Shown: positions 9,071 through 22,245, numbered from the stretch's first letter. The stretch is 64,000 bases of DNA from Congeria kusceri (GCA_027627225.1 JAPFQT010000083.1:434001-498000); one strand, 5' to 3'. The notes: generated from the letters alone by a model not told the origin. Translations and numbers: made by a program.

Positions 9071-11695
9071 CCAGGCACACACATACATATAATGTGAAAA
9101 AGTAACAACAAACGAAGATTCAGTCGAAATTGAATGGGGTCATCTTTGAAAAAATGCTTGTGTGATTTTATGAACTTTGAGCATGTTATTATGCTAAATT
9201 TCTGTAAACTCAACTGTTGAAAACTCTTGTGTTATATTTCAATATTCCATTAAGTGATAGTCTTTAAATAAGTCAGTAGTTTTAAATATGTTTCATATGC
9301 TGTTTCTGTTATTAAAGCATCAACACTATTTCATTTTCTATTATCAAGATCAAGACAATTTGTGTGTTTTTTCGAAACGAGTTTGTGTGTTTTTTGTGAA
9401 TAGGTAGCTAGGTTTTACAAAATGAGGTTGACGCTTAACTAAATATAAAAACAGAATGGCCTTAGTCAAAGCTGTTACAAGTTTGCAGTGATTAAATGTG
9501 TAGGTGTCTGCCTTGCAATCACCTCTGGTTCTAAATGCCACCTCCATGGCTTTTGCTCCACCTCTCGCGTGAATATGCATAAAGGTCTCTTTGATTTACC
9601 GCAAACCAATGTTATTGCTAATGCAGTAATGAATACATTTCGAAAACAATATCTTTATGTCATTAATAAAATTATTGTTGTAAATATTAGGTATTTGCAA
9701 AATAATTAATGATGTGGTTCAACTTCCATCATGGCACGTTTTATAAAAGTCCTTACGTTTCGATGTGCGCTATGACTACTTCTCTTTACCTGCATTGTTG
9801 AAAACAATAATCGTTTCCAAATTACAATACATTTACTGACTTTTTAAAGGGGTCTTATATCGTCAAATTGTATATAACCGACCCATCTGCTTTTTTTCTT
9901 CCTAACTACTTGTATTAAGCGCCACCTCGGAACCATATTTTGTGAGTTGTTGTCGGTAAATTATAATTTTGTTGAATTTTATAATGTGTTTGATGTAAAC
10001 ACGTGCATGTTCATACTGTAGATATATATTAAATGCCAAGGGTTGTAAACCACTACTTGTAGATCGATGGAAAAATAGATAGTTTTATGTTATATTTTAA
10101 CTGTAGTGAACATATAAAATCTTATATTTTCACTGCTCAAACAGTGAAAATATACAAGTTTATTTCACCAATAAAATTCGATATTTCGCTAAAAAACATA
10201 TACTAAAATTAAAGGTCTGGCTCCTCATTCCATACATAGAGGATGAAGTCGAACGTCTAAGCTATGTACTTAACCGCATTCAACCTCCGCGCAGATAACT
10301 TAATTAAGGGGCCGCATACAGTTTAAATTTATTTACTGGTTCTAATATAAAAATTTTAATACTACTGTATATTAAACATGTTTGCAAAACATTCTGCAAA
10401 ACATAACATATTGGTCTTATGTGCCAATTTAGATAAATTATTAAGACAAATCGATAAGTTTCATCTGAAGTTATGTTATTACATTTTATTTAAATATATG
10501 CGAACAGTGCACTAACAGTTTCAATCAGGTACATATTTGATGGGTCCCTGTTTCAATAAATGAATGTTATAAAAGTCATTGATTTTATTAAAAACTGTAG
10601 GCAGATTTTAGTTTACACAAAGTGTAAAAAATATTTTTCGAAACTGCTCTGTTTGGTTTAAATTTATGTTGCTATAAACGTTTGAAAACTGGGTAATGCC
10701 CTGTGTTACGCAGAAACGAACAACTTTGGTAAATTCAGCGCTTTGATTTTTTCACAACGACTTTTACGTTAATGACTAATGGAATTGGACCGTCTTGACC
10801 CTATTGTGTTGTTGTTGTAGCAATGGCGGATATTTTGACAGGGGGAAAGTTGAAAAATAAGAACTCAACGTAACAACTGGTACGTGGGTAATGCAGGTCA
10901 TTAATGACGGTTTCTTACAAAGTTGTAGATGTAAATGAATGAAACACATTGGGTTTGAACAATGTTATTTTTGTTTTAATGTCTAAAATCCGAAATAATT
11001 GTGTGCATGCGTCTGGTCATTTCTCATCTAATGGCACATGTGCTTTGTCATAAATATGTAGCCCAACTTGTGCGGCTATAGTTAATCTGTCACATTTCGC
11101 AGCCTTTTGAGTTGATAATAAATACATTTGTAAGACCTGGTCAAACAGTGAGATACCTTTCACTGGGCCCGTCGATGCCAGTCAGACCAGACCACTTTTT
11201 GGCCGATTTTGGCCGATTTATTAGGGATTAGGTATTGGACCAGATCACTTTTTTGGCCCATTTATTGGGGTGTAGTAATTGGACCAGATCACTTTAAACT
11301 CCTTAAAAGTTTTATCCATTTTTATTCCTTAATTGCATGTCATAAACATCAATACACTCGGTAGTTTTTACAACCTGACAATAAAACAGCCCTGACTACA
11401 GTCTAAAGACTAGCCGTATAGTCATGGTAACAGTTAAAATCAAAATCCTTAATTGATCGATGCACCATTTGGGCACTAACATTATAATAAAACAGTTTGT
11501 AATATTGTTCATGTAAATTAAGTAAGCTCACAGTGGTATAGTGGCATGAGACGCCTTGTGAAATAATGAAGGTGCTATGAGATTCTCATTGTCAAGAGCA
11601 CAAGGGTTGTAAAGAAACTATTAATTGGCATGGATTGACCCCAATCAAAAACAATATGTGTATGAATAAAGTGCAAAAATTCACATTATAATACT
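9071..11695. other. AT-rich spacer with short internal duplications
   Basis: No recognisable gene. Near 9488-9530 a fragment 'ggtgtctgccttgcaatca' resembles the tRNA-derived SINE head at 46.4 kb. At 11190-11295 a short phrase 'ggaccagatcactttt' is repeated with variants. Nothing else stands out. Confidence 0.45.
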
Positions 11696-11699
11696 AAAT

Positions 11700-11738
11700 G
11701 GGTGATTCCACACTAGTGGTCACAAAAGTGGGACATTG
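11700..11738 (+). repeat. Left terminal inverted repeat of the large transposon
   Basis: The first 20 bp match the right end with one mismatch (C for T at position 10), followed by decaying similarity including AAAA and GGG blocks. Confidence 0.85.
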
Positions 11739-11885
11739 ATGTTAAATTCCAAACAATGACAATCATGCTGTTTCTTACTTTTTTCTGCTAGTAAAATAAT
11801 CACTCTTTCACAAACATGTGTCCATGAGATAACTTTTGGCCCCAATTTTTTTTTTCATGCCATTATATATACCCCTGTCTAAAAT

Positions 11886-12444
11886 GTAACGCTTGTTACA
11901 TGGTGTCCAATTTTATGTGGATTTGATCACTTGTACTGCTTATTTTGGTATGTATAACTACAAAATGATAATATACTAGATTATCATTAAGGTCAACCCC
12001 CTAAGGAAGTCAGTTTTTGCACATTTCATTTGAAATTATTTGTCTGTATTTTTACACTCTAGCTCTGCCATTTATCACCATCAGAAAAGTTTGAAAAAAA
12101 AAGTGCTATTCTGATTATAAAAGAACAACATACACATGGAATGGCTATTTTTAACAATTTTAAAGAATGGTGTATGATACATACTGCTATGCAAGACCAT
12201 TCGCCTCATTTTTAAATATTATACAAAATCTGTAACGTGTGTTACAATGGACAAAAATGCTTGTTACGTGGTGTCGAAAAGCACTAGTATGAAAATTCTA
12301 GTTTAAAAGCCTATCTTCTTAAATATTCACAACAGACAAGGCTTCTAAAATTATAATATATAATTATTCATAATCTACAAAGCATTGCTGTATGTGATTA
12401 AGACATTATATTAACACACAAGGACACCATGTAACAAGCGTTAC
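11886..12444. repeat. Left subterminal cluster of GTAAC...GTTAC palindromes
   Basis: Full sites at 11886-11899 (GTAACGCTTGTTAC followed by ATGGTGTCC), 12232-12245 (GTAACGTGTGTTAC followed by AATGGAC) and 12431-12444 (GTAACAAGCGTTAC preceded by GGACACCAT, the exact reverse complement of the first). A half site TTGTTAC followed by GTGGTGTC lies at 12261-12275. They are probably recognised by the element's own protein. The GGTGTCC extension gives each site a direction. Confidence 0.8.
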
Positions 12445-14945
12445 ATAATTAGCTTCCACTTTTTAAGCTTTTATGCTATTTGGCTTTGAAACAAATGCAT
12501 AGGAGTTGGTTTTTTCATTTTGCAAGTTATAAATTATTTTAGGAAATGGTTACTATCTACATAGTCAACAACATTTCAGTTTATATTAATGATTTTTAAA
12601 TTGATTTCGTTAACAATCTGAAAGTACCAGCAAAATGAGACATTTAAGTACTTAGTTCTCACTTAGCTTGCCAACAAAATCATTCTCACACATCATCGCA
12701 TTGGGTTGGGAATGTCTTAGTAGCCTAGAAAAGCAACATAAAATTTGAAGTTGCAGTTTTGTAAGAAAAGACTACTAAGACGTCCCCTAACCATTCACCC
12801 ATCATTCATTTTGTCATCATACTGTAATTTTGGTGAATGGTTGGTTAACAAGGCAACCCTAGTGTAAAGGGGCCTTGGGGCTCACCATAGCTGCTGTTTC
12901 GTTTAACCCATTCCTTACACAGGCGACTTTTGACGTGTCTGCAGCAGACTTTTGAAAACAATGTGACAAAAGCAAAAGGGTCACAAACAACATTCACGAC
13001 AAGTAAACTTTGTAACTTCTGGTGATACATGTAATCACTATTCCCATTTATTTCAATTTAAAATAATTAATGTCAGAGGCAGAGTAGTGGAAACTTTTTA
13101 CATGAAAGAACTTATTATTCAAACCATTCAAAATAGATGATTGAACCAGAAGTTGATAAGTTTACTTTCTGTGATATTGGGAAGAAACACACCAGACAGC
13201 CGATCCAGTTGTTTCAAAATTATGGAATTTCAACAAATTACATAAATGTCACTCAAGTTTTTCAAAACGTTATCAAGTAAGTAAAATCATGAATTTGATC
13301 AGTATCTTGTGTGTCTCAGACAATATTTTATTGATCTATATAGATGTATCGGTTTACAAGATAATTTAATGTTTGCACAGAATGGTTAATTTTCTATACA
13401 ATCAAACAATTCAAAACAGATCAAGTTGCAGAACAAGAACTTGTCACTTCCATGCTTCATCTGAAAAGATAAATAGATAACATACATGGAATATGTTTTA
13501 TGACATTAATAAGCGTATCAACTTAAATTTATTAAATATTAGACAATCTGCTGTCTACCAAAGATGTAAATTCCGAGAGTGGAGGGGGGGGGGCGTTAAA
13601 AAGCAATGATAAGAAAGCAAGCAGAGTCCGAAGTCAATAGACTTGGTTTGATCTCTACTGTTTATCAACAGTTATGAAATATGCAGCACAGCCCACACCT
13701 ACTAGTTCTGGTTTACTTGATATTCTATATGCTTGAGGAAAAGAAAATCAACAAGAAGAAATATGGTATGAATTTTACGTCAGTTCAAAGGTTAATTAAA
13801 AGAGGAAAAGTCCATTGTACCTCTTTTACAAATTTATACCTGAAAACTTGTATAGAAGCCTGGTTCCGCACAGGAGAATATCTGGAGGCTCCAGCTTATT
13901 CCTGACGTCGCTTTCAAGGACTGTGTGTTTAATTGCATTCAAAGTCCACATCTTCTTAGCTTTCTTGAAAAATCTGACCCATGGCCATTCATCCACCTTA
14001 AATGATAAACAAAAGCAGTTATCAAAAAATGGAGACATCTAGGCAAGGCAGTGACTGTCTACAGCAACCTCTGACTACCGAACCATCATGTTTATAAATA
14101 AAGTCAGTCTGTCTGAGTCTGGAAAGGAAACATATATGGTAACAGTATGCCTTTAAAATGATGTAAAAATTTCATAAATATACATTTAAGTCAGTTTTTG
14201 GTTGGAAATGTAACTATTACTATAGCTAACCAGTGGAACTACTTACTCGTTTTCTTATTATTGAAATGGACTGAACAAGATTCAGGTTACATTTACAAAC
14301 AAATACTGACCACTGAGTGTAAATGTGAAATGAAACTAAATGGAATGTCGTGTTTCTTATTTCCATTGTGGATAATACATAACAATACCATGTTCAGCCA
14401 TATTTTATTCATAATTCTGAATATTTGCAATTATTAAAAAAAAATTCAAAGCAGTACTCTATATTTGTGAGTTCAATCCCTAGAACTAAAATTCAATTTT
14501 CTTATTCTCTTAAATTTTGAAATTTTCAATTATTTTCTGAAGATAAAGGTTTGAAAGAAAATGAACAAGAAATTGAAACAGTTCAAACAAAACAAAAATC
14601 AACAAGAAACTTCTGTAAGTTTAAACTAAAATGTTTGATATCAAACAACAACATACAGTTATAAATTCAACAAGAACACTCCAACAATGCTTACAACTGC
14701 TGGCAATAATGAAGACCCATGACTGACTGTTACAAAGTCTCCAGACTGATACCTAAGAATATTTTTAAGTTAACTGTTTACTATAGATACTGAATTATGT
14801 CATGTGTTGTCATTTTAGTCTAACTTTATATTTAGAAAGGTAAAGTGTTTCGCACTGGCACGGGTTTTACGTCGCCTTCAACAATATTTCAGTCGTATTA
14901 ATTACGGCGGTCAGTATATATATATGTAAAACGAAAACATGATTT
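12445..14945. other. Non-coding interior of the large transposon, left part
   Basis: AT-rich. Short open frames at 12845-13030, 13681-14042 and 14198-14437 show no known motif. This part lies downstream of the minus-strand gene and probably holds its 3' untranslated region and spacer. Confidence 0.5.
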
Positions 14946-17900
14946 TTATGGCCAAGCATTTTGACAGATGAAAAAAAGATGGTTACTGTAGATCCTGCAA
15001 AATTTTGCAATGTACACACAATAGATTAAACCAGAAGGTAACCACACTAGCACTTACTGTGGTTTCAAGGGTGTGGATTGGGTGCTGTCTGCAACAGACA
15101 CAGTGGCTGAATAATTAAGGTTGGCTACTTCCACCTTCTCATCCTCGTCTGTATCATGTGGATCAACGGTACTGGTATGGCTGTCAACCCTGAAAACATA
15201 CCATGAGAACAAAATGTTTGCATGCACTTGTTGGGATTGGTTTCAAATAACAGTAATTATAGATCAATCAAATGTGTGAAATCAAATGCAGTTTAGACAT
15301 TTTTAAACTTACTGTGGTTCTGATGATACAGGCAAGGATAGAACTGTGCAGACCAAAGCTTGTCCTGTCAAGTCTGTAACAGCTACCTCGGTCTTCTCGC
15401 TCTCTGTACTGGGGGAAACAGAGGGACTGGTATCGCTGTCAACCCTGAAAACATACCATAAGAAAAATATGTTTGCATGCACTTGTTGGGATTTGTTTCA
15501 AATAACAGTAATTATCTATCAAACAAATGTATGAAATCAACCAAACTGAAATTGACAAATAAAAAACAATTTTAGTCATATTTCATACCAACAGGAATAT
15601 CTGCTGAATGCCAAAATTATAAAATAGACTAGGGAATATTTGCCTGAACAGAATTAGTGGAAATTCATAGTTACCTAGGTTCTGCTGGCTTGTCTGTTAA
15701 TTTGTCTTCTGGGATATGCGTCTGTGGTAGGGCAGGTAATATGGGATCATCAACGAAGCTGAAATTGACAAGTAAAAAGCAATTAGCAACAGGATGATAT
15801 GCTGAATGCCAAGATTATAAATAGACTAGGGACTATTTGACTATTTTGAGTGGCGAAGCCACAAGTGTAATTACCTTTGGTGTTCACGAGATGTCAAAAT
15901 TAAATACATGGATATCTTACACGGAAACAAACAAATTTCCTTTTTTACTTACTCTAACAAGGAGAGTACAAAGTCATCGATCAGGCTATCGTTCACCGAA
16001 CTTTTGTTTTAGTCATCATCAACATCATCAAAGTCGATCACAAGCTCTGAATCCCCACACTGAGCATTCATCTCACTAGGTGAGTCGGCAGTTTCCTCAG
16101 AACTTGTGCGAGAATTGTCTGTTCCCTTCTTTGTGCGTGTAATTTTTTCTTTGTTTTCAGTTTACCCTGCTGCTCCCAGTCATCAACATGACCTACAGAC
16201 TGACAAGCAGATTCAGTTTGTGTACCCCTACAATACATACAAAAGCAGCTTAGTTCACGTGTAGCAACCCCCAATATACCCTCAGGACAAGGCTTGATGG
16301 CGTGCAGCTTTCTTGTTTCTGGGATAGGTTTCGCACTGATGCGATCCAATCTCTGTCTTGGAACATCCGTCTCTGCTACATAGAAAAAAGTCCGCCTTTT
16401 GTGGTCAGAACATCCAGCGTCTTTGTCATTGTTTGGTTTAGACAGCTTTGCTTTGGCAAAGTCATGAAACTCTTTCGCATTTCTTATAATTACCTGCCTT
16501 GCAAGAACTGCCTGTGAGACTGAACGTTTCACGACACCGAACTCTCCATCACACAGGCCTTTGCCGTGTCTACTACCGAAAAAGTGCTTCTCGCAAGGGA
16601 AACCATAGTCAGTGGAGCTCTTTGCGACATCAGCGAATGGTGTCTTTGATTTAAACTGGCTGGCAGCGCCATCTGAAAAATGAATTTCACGTTCAATTGT
16701 CAAGTGTCGTCTTTCTGTTAGATGGTTGTTTGCTACAGTGACGAAATGATGAACTCCGTGACTATCATGATGCTTATCGTCAGACACAAACATGAGACTT
16801 TCATGCGTGATCTCATCACACTCTTTGCATCTGTAATAAGCTACTATGGAAAACAATGTAGCTTGGTCATGCGACCAATGAGCACTCTGTGCCTCATCTT
16901 GGTACAAACATGTGTAATTTTCGGAATAGTCCATACAAAAGACAACCCAGTTCATCGGAACTTCATGGATCAGAGTGTTAAACTGATGATGTTGCCACAT
17001 TGCATTATGCAGATGAGAACTGAAAACGCCAACTTCTTCAGATGATTCTCTGAGAAATATGTTAACAGATTCACTTTTCAAACGAAGCATCTTACGTGAT
17101 TTTTTCTTTCCCGTCTTCTTATCTGTGTAGGCCTGACTCTCCCATCTGTTCCAATCAACTACTGTTTTACCTGTCAATTCTTTCTTAATTGTGTTTTCTA
17201 GACTTTTCACACCACACTTATTACAATTTCTACTGACGCAATCTCTGCTGTCGAACCTTGCACCTTCTTGTTTTGGACAGAGTGTTTTCTTTGACAATTC
17301 ATATCTATCAAGAATACCCAAATCACGTCTTCCCTTTCCTTGTATTTCTTTGTTAATAGCTGTCACTTTCATTTCCATGTTTGCGCAATATTCACACAGA
17401 CAGTTATTGAAGTAGTTGCTTTTCATTGTTTTTACTGACTTTGGCCTCAGTGCTGCAAATGTGCTGAACCCAACCTCAACTTGAGGGTTTTGCTCTTTAA
17501 ACTGTTTATAAGTCATCTGCAGATTCTGTTCCATAACATGTCTTAGTTCCATTGTTTTACTTTGGACAAGTTTCTTATCAGGAAGGCAGGCTGATACTCC
17601 TGGTGTCTTGAAAAACTGTTCTATTTTATCAATCGTCTCATCATCTAGTCCATCTTGTCTTTTCTTCTCGTCCCAAACTCCTTCAACCTCTGAAGCTTTT
17701 GAAACGAATTTCCAGCTGACGCCACATTTTTTCCTTTCATTTGTTCTACCACTTGCTGTACTCCATGGCATCACCTTTGAAAATAATCTCCTTCTTTGTA
17801 AATGGTAGCGTGATCGCTTCATTCTATTATCATGCAACTCCTTGCATATTTTGTCCATGTTTTGATCATACAGGTCCAAACGTTTTTTTTTAGTTGGTGT

Positions 17901-18563
17901 CAAGTACATCATTCCTACAGAATCCAGGGCTTTCCTCTTTCTTGGTGTTGCCTGTGTAGCTAGTGACGTTAACACCTTTGCAAATTTTCCAGGTGAAGAA
18001 GGGATGGATTGCCTTGCTCTGTACACTGCTTTTCTCTCTGCCTCCTTTGATGTGAAGCTATTGTCAAACACTGAATCTTGGTTACTTTCTTTACATTCAT
18101 TTGTCGTTCTTAGTTTCTGCTCTTTTAACCTCTTTTTATTTTCTGCATACTTCTCTCTTCTTTTTTCATTTAATCTTCGTCTCGCCTGTGCTGTCATGTT
18201 TGCTCTCATTTTTTGTTTACTTTGTCGCCACTGTTCTTTACACTTTTGACATTGATGTCTGGTTTTGGGCTTAGGTTTTTTCTTTTTATCGGAATTTTCT
18301 GCCCCTTCTATTATTTTACGGGCTTTTTCTTTTCTCCAGTTCTGCACTCGTATGCGTGTCAGTTCTCTTTGCTTTTCTTTCTGCGTCTGATTAAGGTTCG
18401 CTCTACATGCTCGATTTCTGGCATTCGATTTTTCCTTGTAAATATCATATAATTGAGGGTCTTCCTTTATTCTTTTCCTATATCTCTTCATTCTTTCTTT
18501 ATCTGACATACGCATTTTTTCAGTATCGTCATTTGCTGCTTTTCCCGTACTAGACCGCACCAT
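14946..18563 (-). CDS. DDE-like transposase of the large transposon, five exons, lightly damaged
   Basis: Exon 1 (18563-15953) is open for 831 codons from its ATG. Residues 1-260 are highly basic and likely coiled, with repeats such as ERMKRYRKRIKEDP and CQKCKEQW at 105-112. C388 and C390, with C393, and CVSRNCNKC at 442-450 look zinc-binding. The C-terminal half has CMDYSEN (D545), HFSDGAASQFK (D631) and GLCDGEFGVVKR (E674), a plausible catalytic D-D-E set. Further exons at 15758-15675, 15444-15313, 15189-15058 and 14994-14946 have GT/AG borders and one consistent phase, ending in TAA at 14948-14946. Two lesions occur: a missing base in an A-run near 16145, which truncates the open frame at 16068, and an in-frame TAA at 16011-16009. 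With one base restored, exon 1 fits the splice phase exactly. The family is not one I can name. Confidence 0.75.
15053..15850 (-). repeat. Tandemly duplicated exon-intron units in the transposon gene
   Basis: Exons 15313-15444 and 15058-15189 are both 132 bp and start with the same codons (GTTGACAGC). The intron sequence upstream of each is also duplicated ('tttgcatgcacttgttggga', 'caaataacagtaatta'). The 15541-15660 and 15762-15850 segments form a second related pair ('ctgaaattgacaa', 'tgctgaatgcca'). All exons keep the same phase, so extra units leave the frame intact. Products are acidic and Ser/Thr/Pro-rich. Confidence 0.8.
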
Positions 18564-18992
18564 AGACCGTAGTTTGACTTTAAAAAAATTGGGGGTTCTC
18601 CCACCTGCGGAAGAAACAAAGTAAAGTAACCATTGAACTGTTCTTTAACGAGCCATCAACACAGTATGTACAGCTTTTTAGAGCCACCCAAGATAGAGGA
18701 GAAGGGTACATAGGATTCCGGGAACCCTGCCCTACTGTTATCGAATAGATTCCCATGGTTTTTTACATGGAGTAAAGGGTTAAAACAAAAGTTAAGACAG
18801 ACGGACAGGCACGACCACAATAGTGCAGGTGTCCTAATGTAACATGCATTGTAGAATAAAACGCTTCTGCTCAACCTTATGTCTGGATTTTTTTTTCAAT
18901 ACATCCAAGCAAGATTTAACTATACAACATGTCAGAATATACCAATTATGCATGATTGCGCATATCGGACACCATTATTTTGATAAATATGT
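18564..18992. other. Upstream region of the transposon gene
   Basis: Region just 5' of the minus-strand ATG. A splice-acceptor-like CTTCCGCAG lies about 40 nt upstream of the ATG on the minus strand, so a non-coding first exon is possible. No clear TATA box is seen. Confidence 0.4.
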
Positions 18993-20077
18993 GTAACGCT
19001 TGTTACATGTTGTAGACTTCTGGTATCCACTGTAACATGAGTGCCACAAACTTGGTGTCCAAATGTAACAAGCGTTACGATGAACCATATATATGTCCAC
19101 TTCTCATTTTATTCTTTGGGATTTTTAAACTTTCAGAGCACAACTTTTCACACAATATTTCAACACATGGCATAAAATCCATAATTGTGCAAACCAGAAA
19201 CTATTCCTTTGCTAAAGATGTGTAACGCTCGTTACATTTTGTAGACTTATGGTATCCACTGTAACATGAGTTACAGATATGTGGTGTCCAAATGTAACAA
19301 GAGTTCTTAAAAACAACATTTTCTATATTCTCACTGTACTTAACTCTTTAAATTTTCCAAAAATGTTTTGTAAAATATTCCATTTGTTTGTAACATGAAT
19401 ACTGCTGATATTTGCTGCTTGCTATACCAATTATCTAGCGTTTACCATGCACGACTGGTACTAATTTTAATGGACGACAAAATTTGGTGTCTAACAGTAA
19501 CGAGTGTGCTCTGAGTTCGTATCCAATTGAATACAAACCTGCCCGGATGTCGAAAGATTGTGTGACTAAAGTGCAGTCCATATATTAAAAACTAAGCAGA
19601 GATCGTTAATCGCATTATAGTACAGAAGAAGACATTCATTTCCACATTAAATGCATGCATTACCAGTTTAAATTTGTTCTATCGTTACCTGTAACGCTCG
19701 TTTCTTTTTTGGACCCGACCGGTTCCATGTTATTTTCAGCCATATTGAATGACGTCACTGAACTGGTTTAAATCGTCATCGATTAATGTGCACATGCGTT
19801 TTTTCACGGTACGGTATAAAACCTTTACCATTTCGGTCTAGTATTTTTACAACCATCCGAACGATCGTTACAAATAGGACACGAATTTACTTCTTTTTTT
19901 AAAATCTCAATAAAGGCAACACTGTCATCTTAATTTAATCCAAACATGTCAAATCAATATAAGAACACCGCAAATAATGGAAAAAACGAGAAAAACAACA
20001 TAAAATTATTTTAAAGAGCTACCATAAACTGCCTACAATTTGGACCATTAACAGGACACCATGGTAACAAGAGTTAC
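18993..20077. repeat. Right subterminal cluster of GTAAC...GTTAC palindromes
   Basis: Full sites lie at 18993-19006, 19065-19078, 19222-19235, 19261-19274 and 20064-20077. Degenerate or half sites lie near 19032, 19294, 19497 and 19691. Several carry GGTGTCC or its complement 5-9 bp away, for example GGACACCAT before 20064. Central tetranucleotides vary (GCTT, AAGC, GCTC, ATGA, AAGA) while the GTAAC and GTTAC arms are kept, which suggests binding-site conservation. Confidence 0.8.
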
Positions 20078-20423
20078 GGATATTTTCAATTAACTTTTAT
20101 TCAAATTTTTCTTTGATTTGGTCACATTTTTTTAGTTTGCCCTTCTTCTATCACCTCTTATTAAAAGATATCTAGTTCAAGTTTGAACAAAGTACAGATA
20201 CTGTCTTCCACAGAGGACGACAAGTATGCACACCATTGTCATGTCCCATTTTCCGGTCGTAAAATTCCGAAAATTGTGGAGCAAAACTTAAAAAAAGAAA
20301 CAACATTTAAATCAAATGTAACAATATATTATGTTTTTATATCTCTCTGAACTATCTGCAAACCGCTGATTAAAAGTAAATTTGATTTTCATTTACAAAA
20401 AGCAGTAACAACTGATAGAATTT

Positions 20424-20462
20424 GGGCACACCCCTATTTTCACCACTAGTGTAGAATCACCC
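20424..20462 (-). repeat. Right terminal inverted repeat of the large transposon
   Basis: On the minus strand it begins GGGTGATTCTACACTAGTGG, the mate of the left end at 11700. It is followed outward by AAAT, as at the left. Confidence 0.85.
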
Positions 20463-20466
20463 AAAT

Positions 20467-22245
20467 GTAATTGTTGTTGTGACTGGATCAAACTAAATTT
20501 AATTAGTTTAATTTTCATTGTACATCTGTAAGTGTATATAAGAAATACAAAAATGACATCAGCACTGTTACTTCAGAATAAAATCAGCCAAAAACATTCA
20601 AGTTTTCAAACAAACGTTTGGTCAGAAAAATCCCGTCCAGAGATGTTTCCTAGGTAGATGGTTTGAATCCCGGCCGTAGCTTCATTATGATGAAATATTT
20701 AAAAAAATCAATTTATATTGTCAGTGTTCTTTGTTGTTACTACGAGTCTACGGCAGTTAATATGTTAAACTTGAGATTGGTCTTTCACATATTCATTGTT
20801 TGAAATTAAACCAAATAAAAACAGTTTGAATTAACGCATCCGAAAACCAGTCGTGTTACTCAACCAGTAATGAAAAAATGGTCAGCCAACACAAACATTT
20901 TGTATGCGAATATCTTGAACATTCGTGCAGGAGAGCTAAATATAAAATAAGCCTTATAAAAATATATTCTGAAAAACGCTCCTAGTGACTTTCTAGGATA
21001 AAATTGTTCCAGGGGACCGGACCCTAGATTTGTTTCACATACACTTTGGCAGACTACTTCTTAATTGTCAGCAACGGGTCTGCATTTTTATTTGTTTATG
21101 TGTAACTTTTGGTACTTTTCTACTGTTTGTGTATAACTAAATAGAAAAGAAGCACAAAGTCTTGGGTTCGTTTGTATTCAATTATTATTAATAGTGGTAC
21201 GATTCAGTGAATTACAAATAATTATATTATATCGAGTTCAGTCTGCAGTTGACTGGTGCGAGCGTAATCACGACCTGCAATTAAACAACTACGTACAAAT
21301 AATACATATATAAGTACTATAATGCGTTATGCTGTAAAATAATACAATGATATACATTGCATACGTGGTTGTTGGTTACAGCAACAAAATAACAGTACAC
21401 GTCATTTCAAATGATAACAACATATAAATTACATGAGTAACATAAAACGTATTTCCTATGAGTCCAATGCATTGTGGCGACCGACTCATTACATTCTATA
21501 TTCCTAGTATATAGCATAAATTACACATGAACACATAGATTTACATGTGAACAACATATACACACATATAAAACAATACATCACACATATACACAATTAC
21601 TTACTAATTTATGGAATCCGGCGTTCTACGCTTCGTCCAGATTTCGTGGCTGCAGGTGTTTTTAAACTGCAAATTGTTAAACGTGCACAATAATAAATCT
21701 TTGAAATTGTGAAATTACATAGCAACCATCTTGAACCATATAAGAATTATAAATCTTACAAATGGATTAATAATCACTTTAATAATAAATGATTCTGACG
21801 ATCAAGCATGTGCAATAGTATAAAAGCATTACTAATACAAATCTATACATATAATACATACCTAAAGTTGTATTTATTAATTATTTTAAGTTAAAAAGTT
21901 GAAACTATGTTGCTTCCTCGAATATGTTTTTGGTTCTGGCGTGTGAGCTCATGAAACGATTCCCTACATTACGTCAAAATATTATACCCTATTAAATAGG
22001 TTAAAAACTACTAACATATAATAATGACGGGAAAGGCACCCTGTCACATATGGACACAATTTGCCAGATGGGCTATACTGCGGAAAGACCATCCATTTCT
22101 GTGGTGGGAAGTTGTCCTTATTTTATGTTGTTCCAACAGGATTTTGGTCGCAACTTTCACCTCCCAAAATTAAATAGTTAATGTGAACATGTTGCAATAA
22201 AATTTACACCCAAGTGTGTCGATGCCCTAGGTATGTACAAAATGA
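20467..22245. other. AT-rich spacer
   Basis: No gene recognised. Near 20650-20690 the words 'taggtagatggtttgaatcccgg' (split here as TAGGTAGATGG and GTTTGAATCCC) look like decayed tRNA-derived A and B boxes of an old SINE. Confidence 0.45.

Larger units (their letters stand above)
11700..20462. mobile_element. Large TIR DNA transposon, unclassified, about 8.8 kb
   Basis: The ends are inverted repeats. The left starts GGGTGATTCCACACTAGTGG and the right, on the minus strand, starts GGGTGATTCTACACTAGTGG; similarity continues weakly for about 10-15 bp more. AAAT flanks both sides (11696-11699 and 20463-20466), compatible with a 4-bp target duplication, although the AT-rich context weakens this. 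Inside are a minus-strand split gene for a DDE-like protein (14946-18563) and subterminal clusters of a palindromic GTAAC...GTTAC motif on both sides. This layout of long subterminal regions with repeated motifs and a central transposase is typical of large cut-and-paste transposons. I cannot assign a superfamily. Confidence 0.85.
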
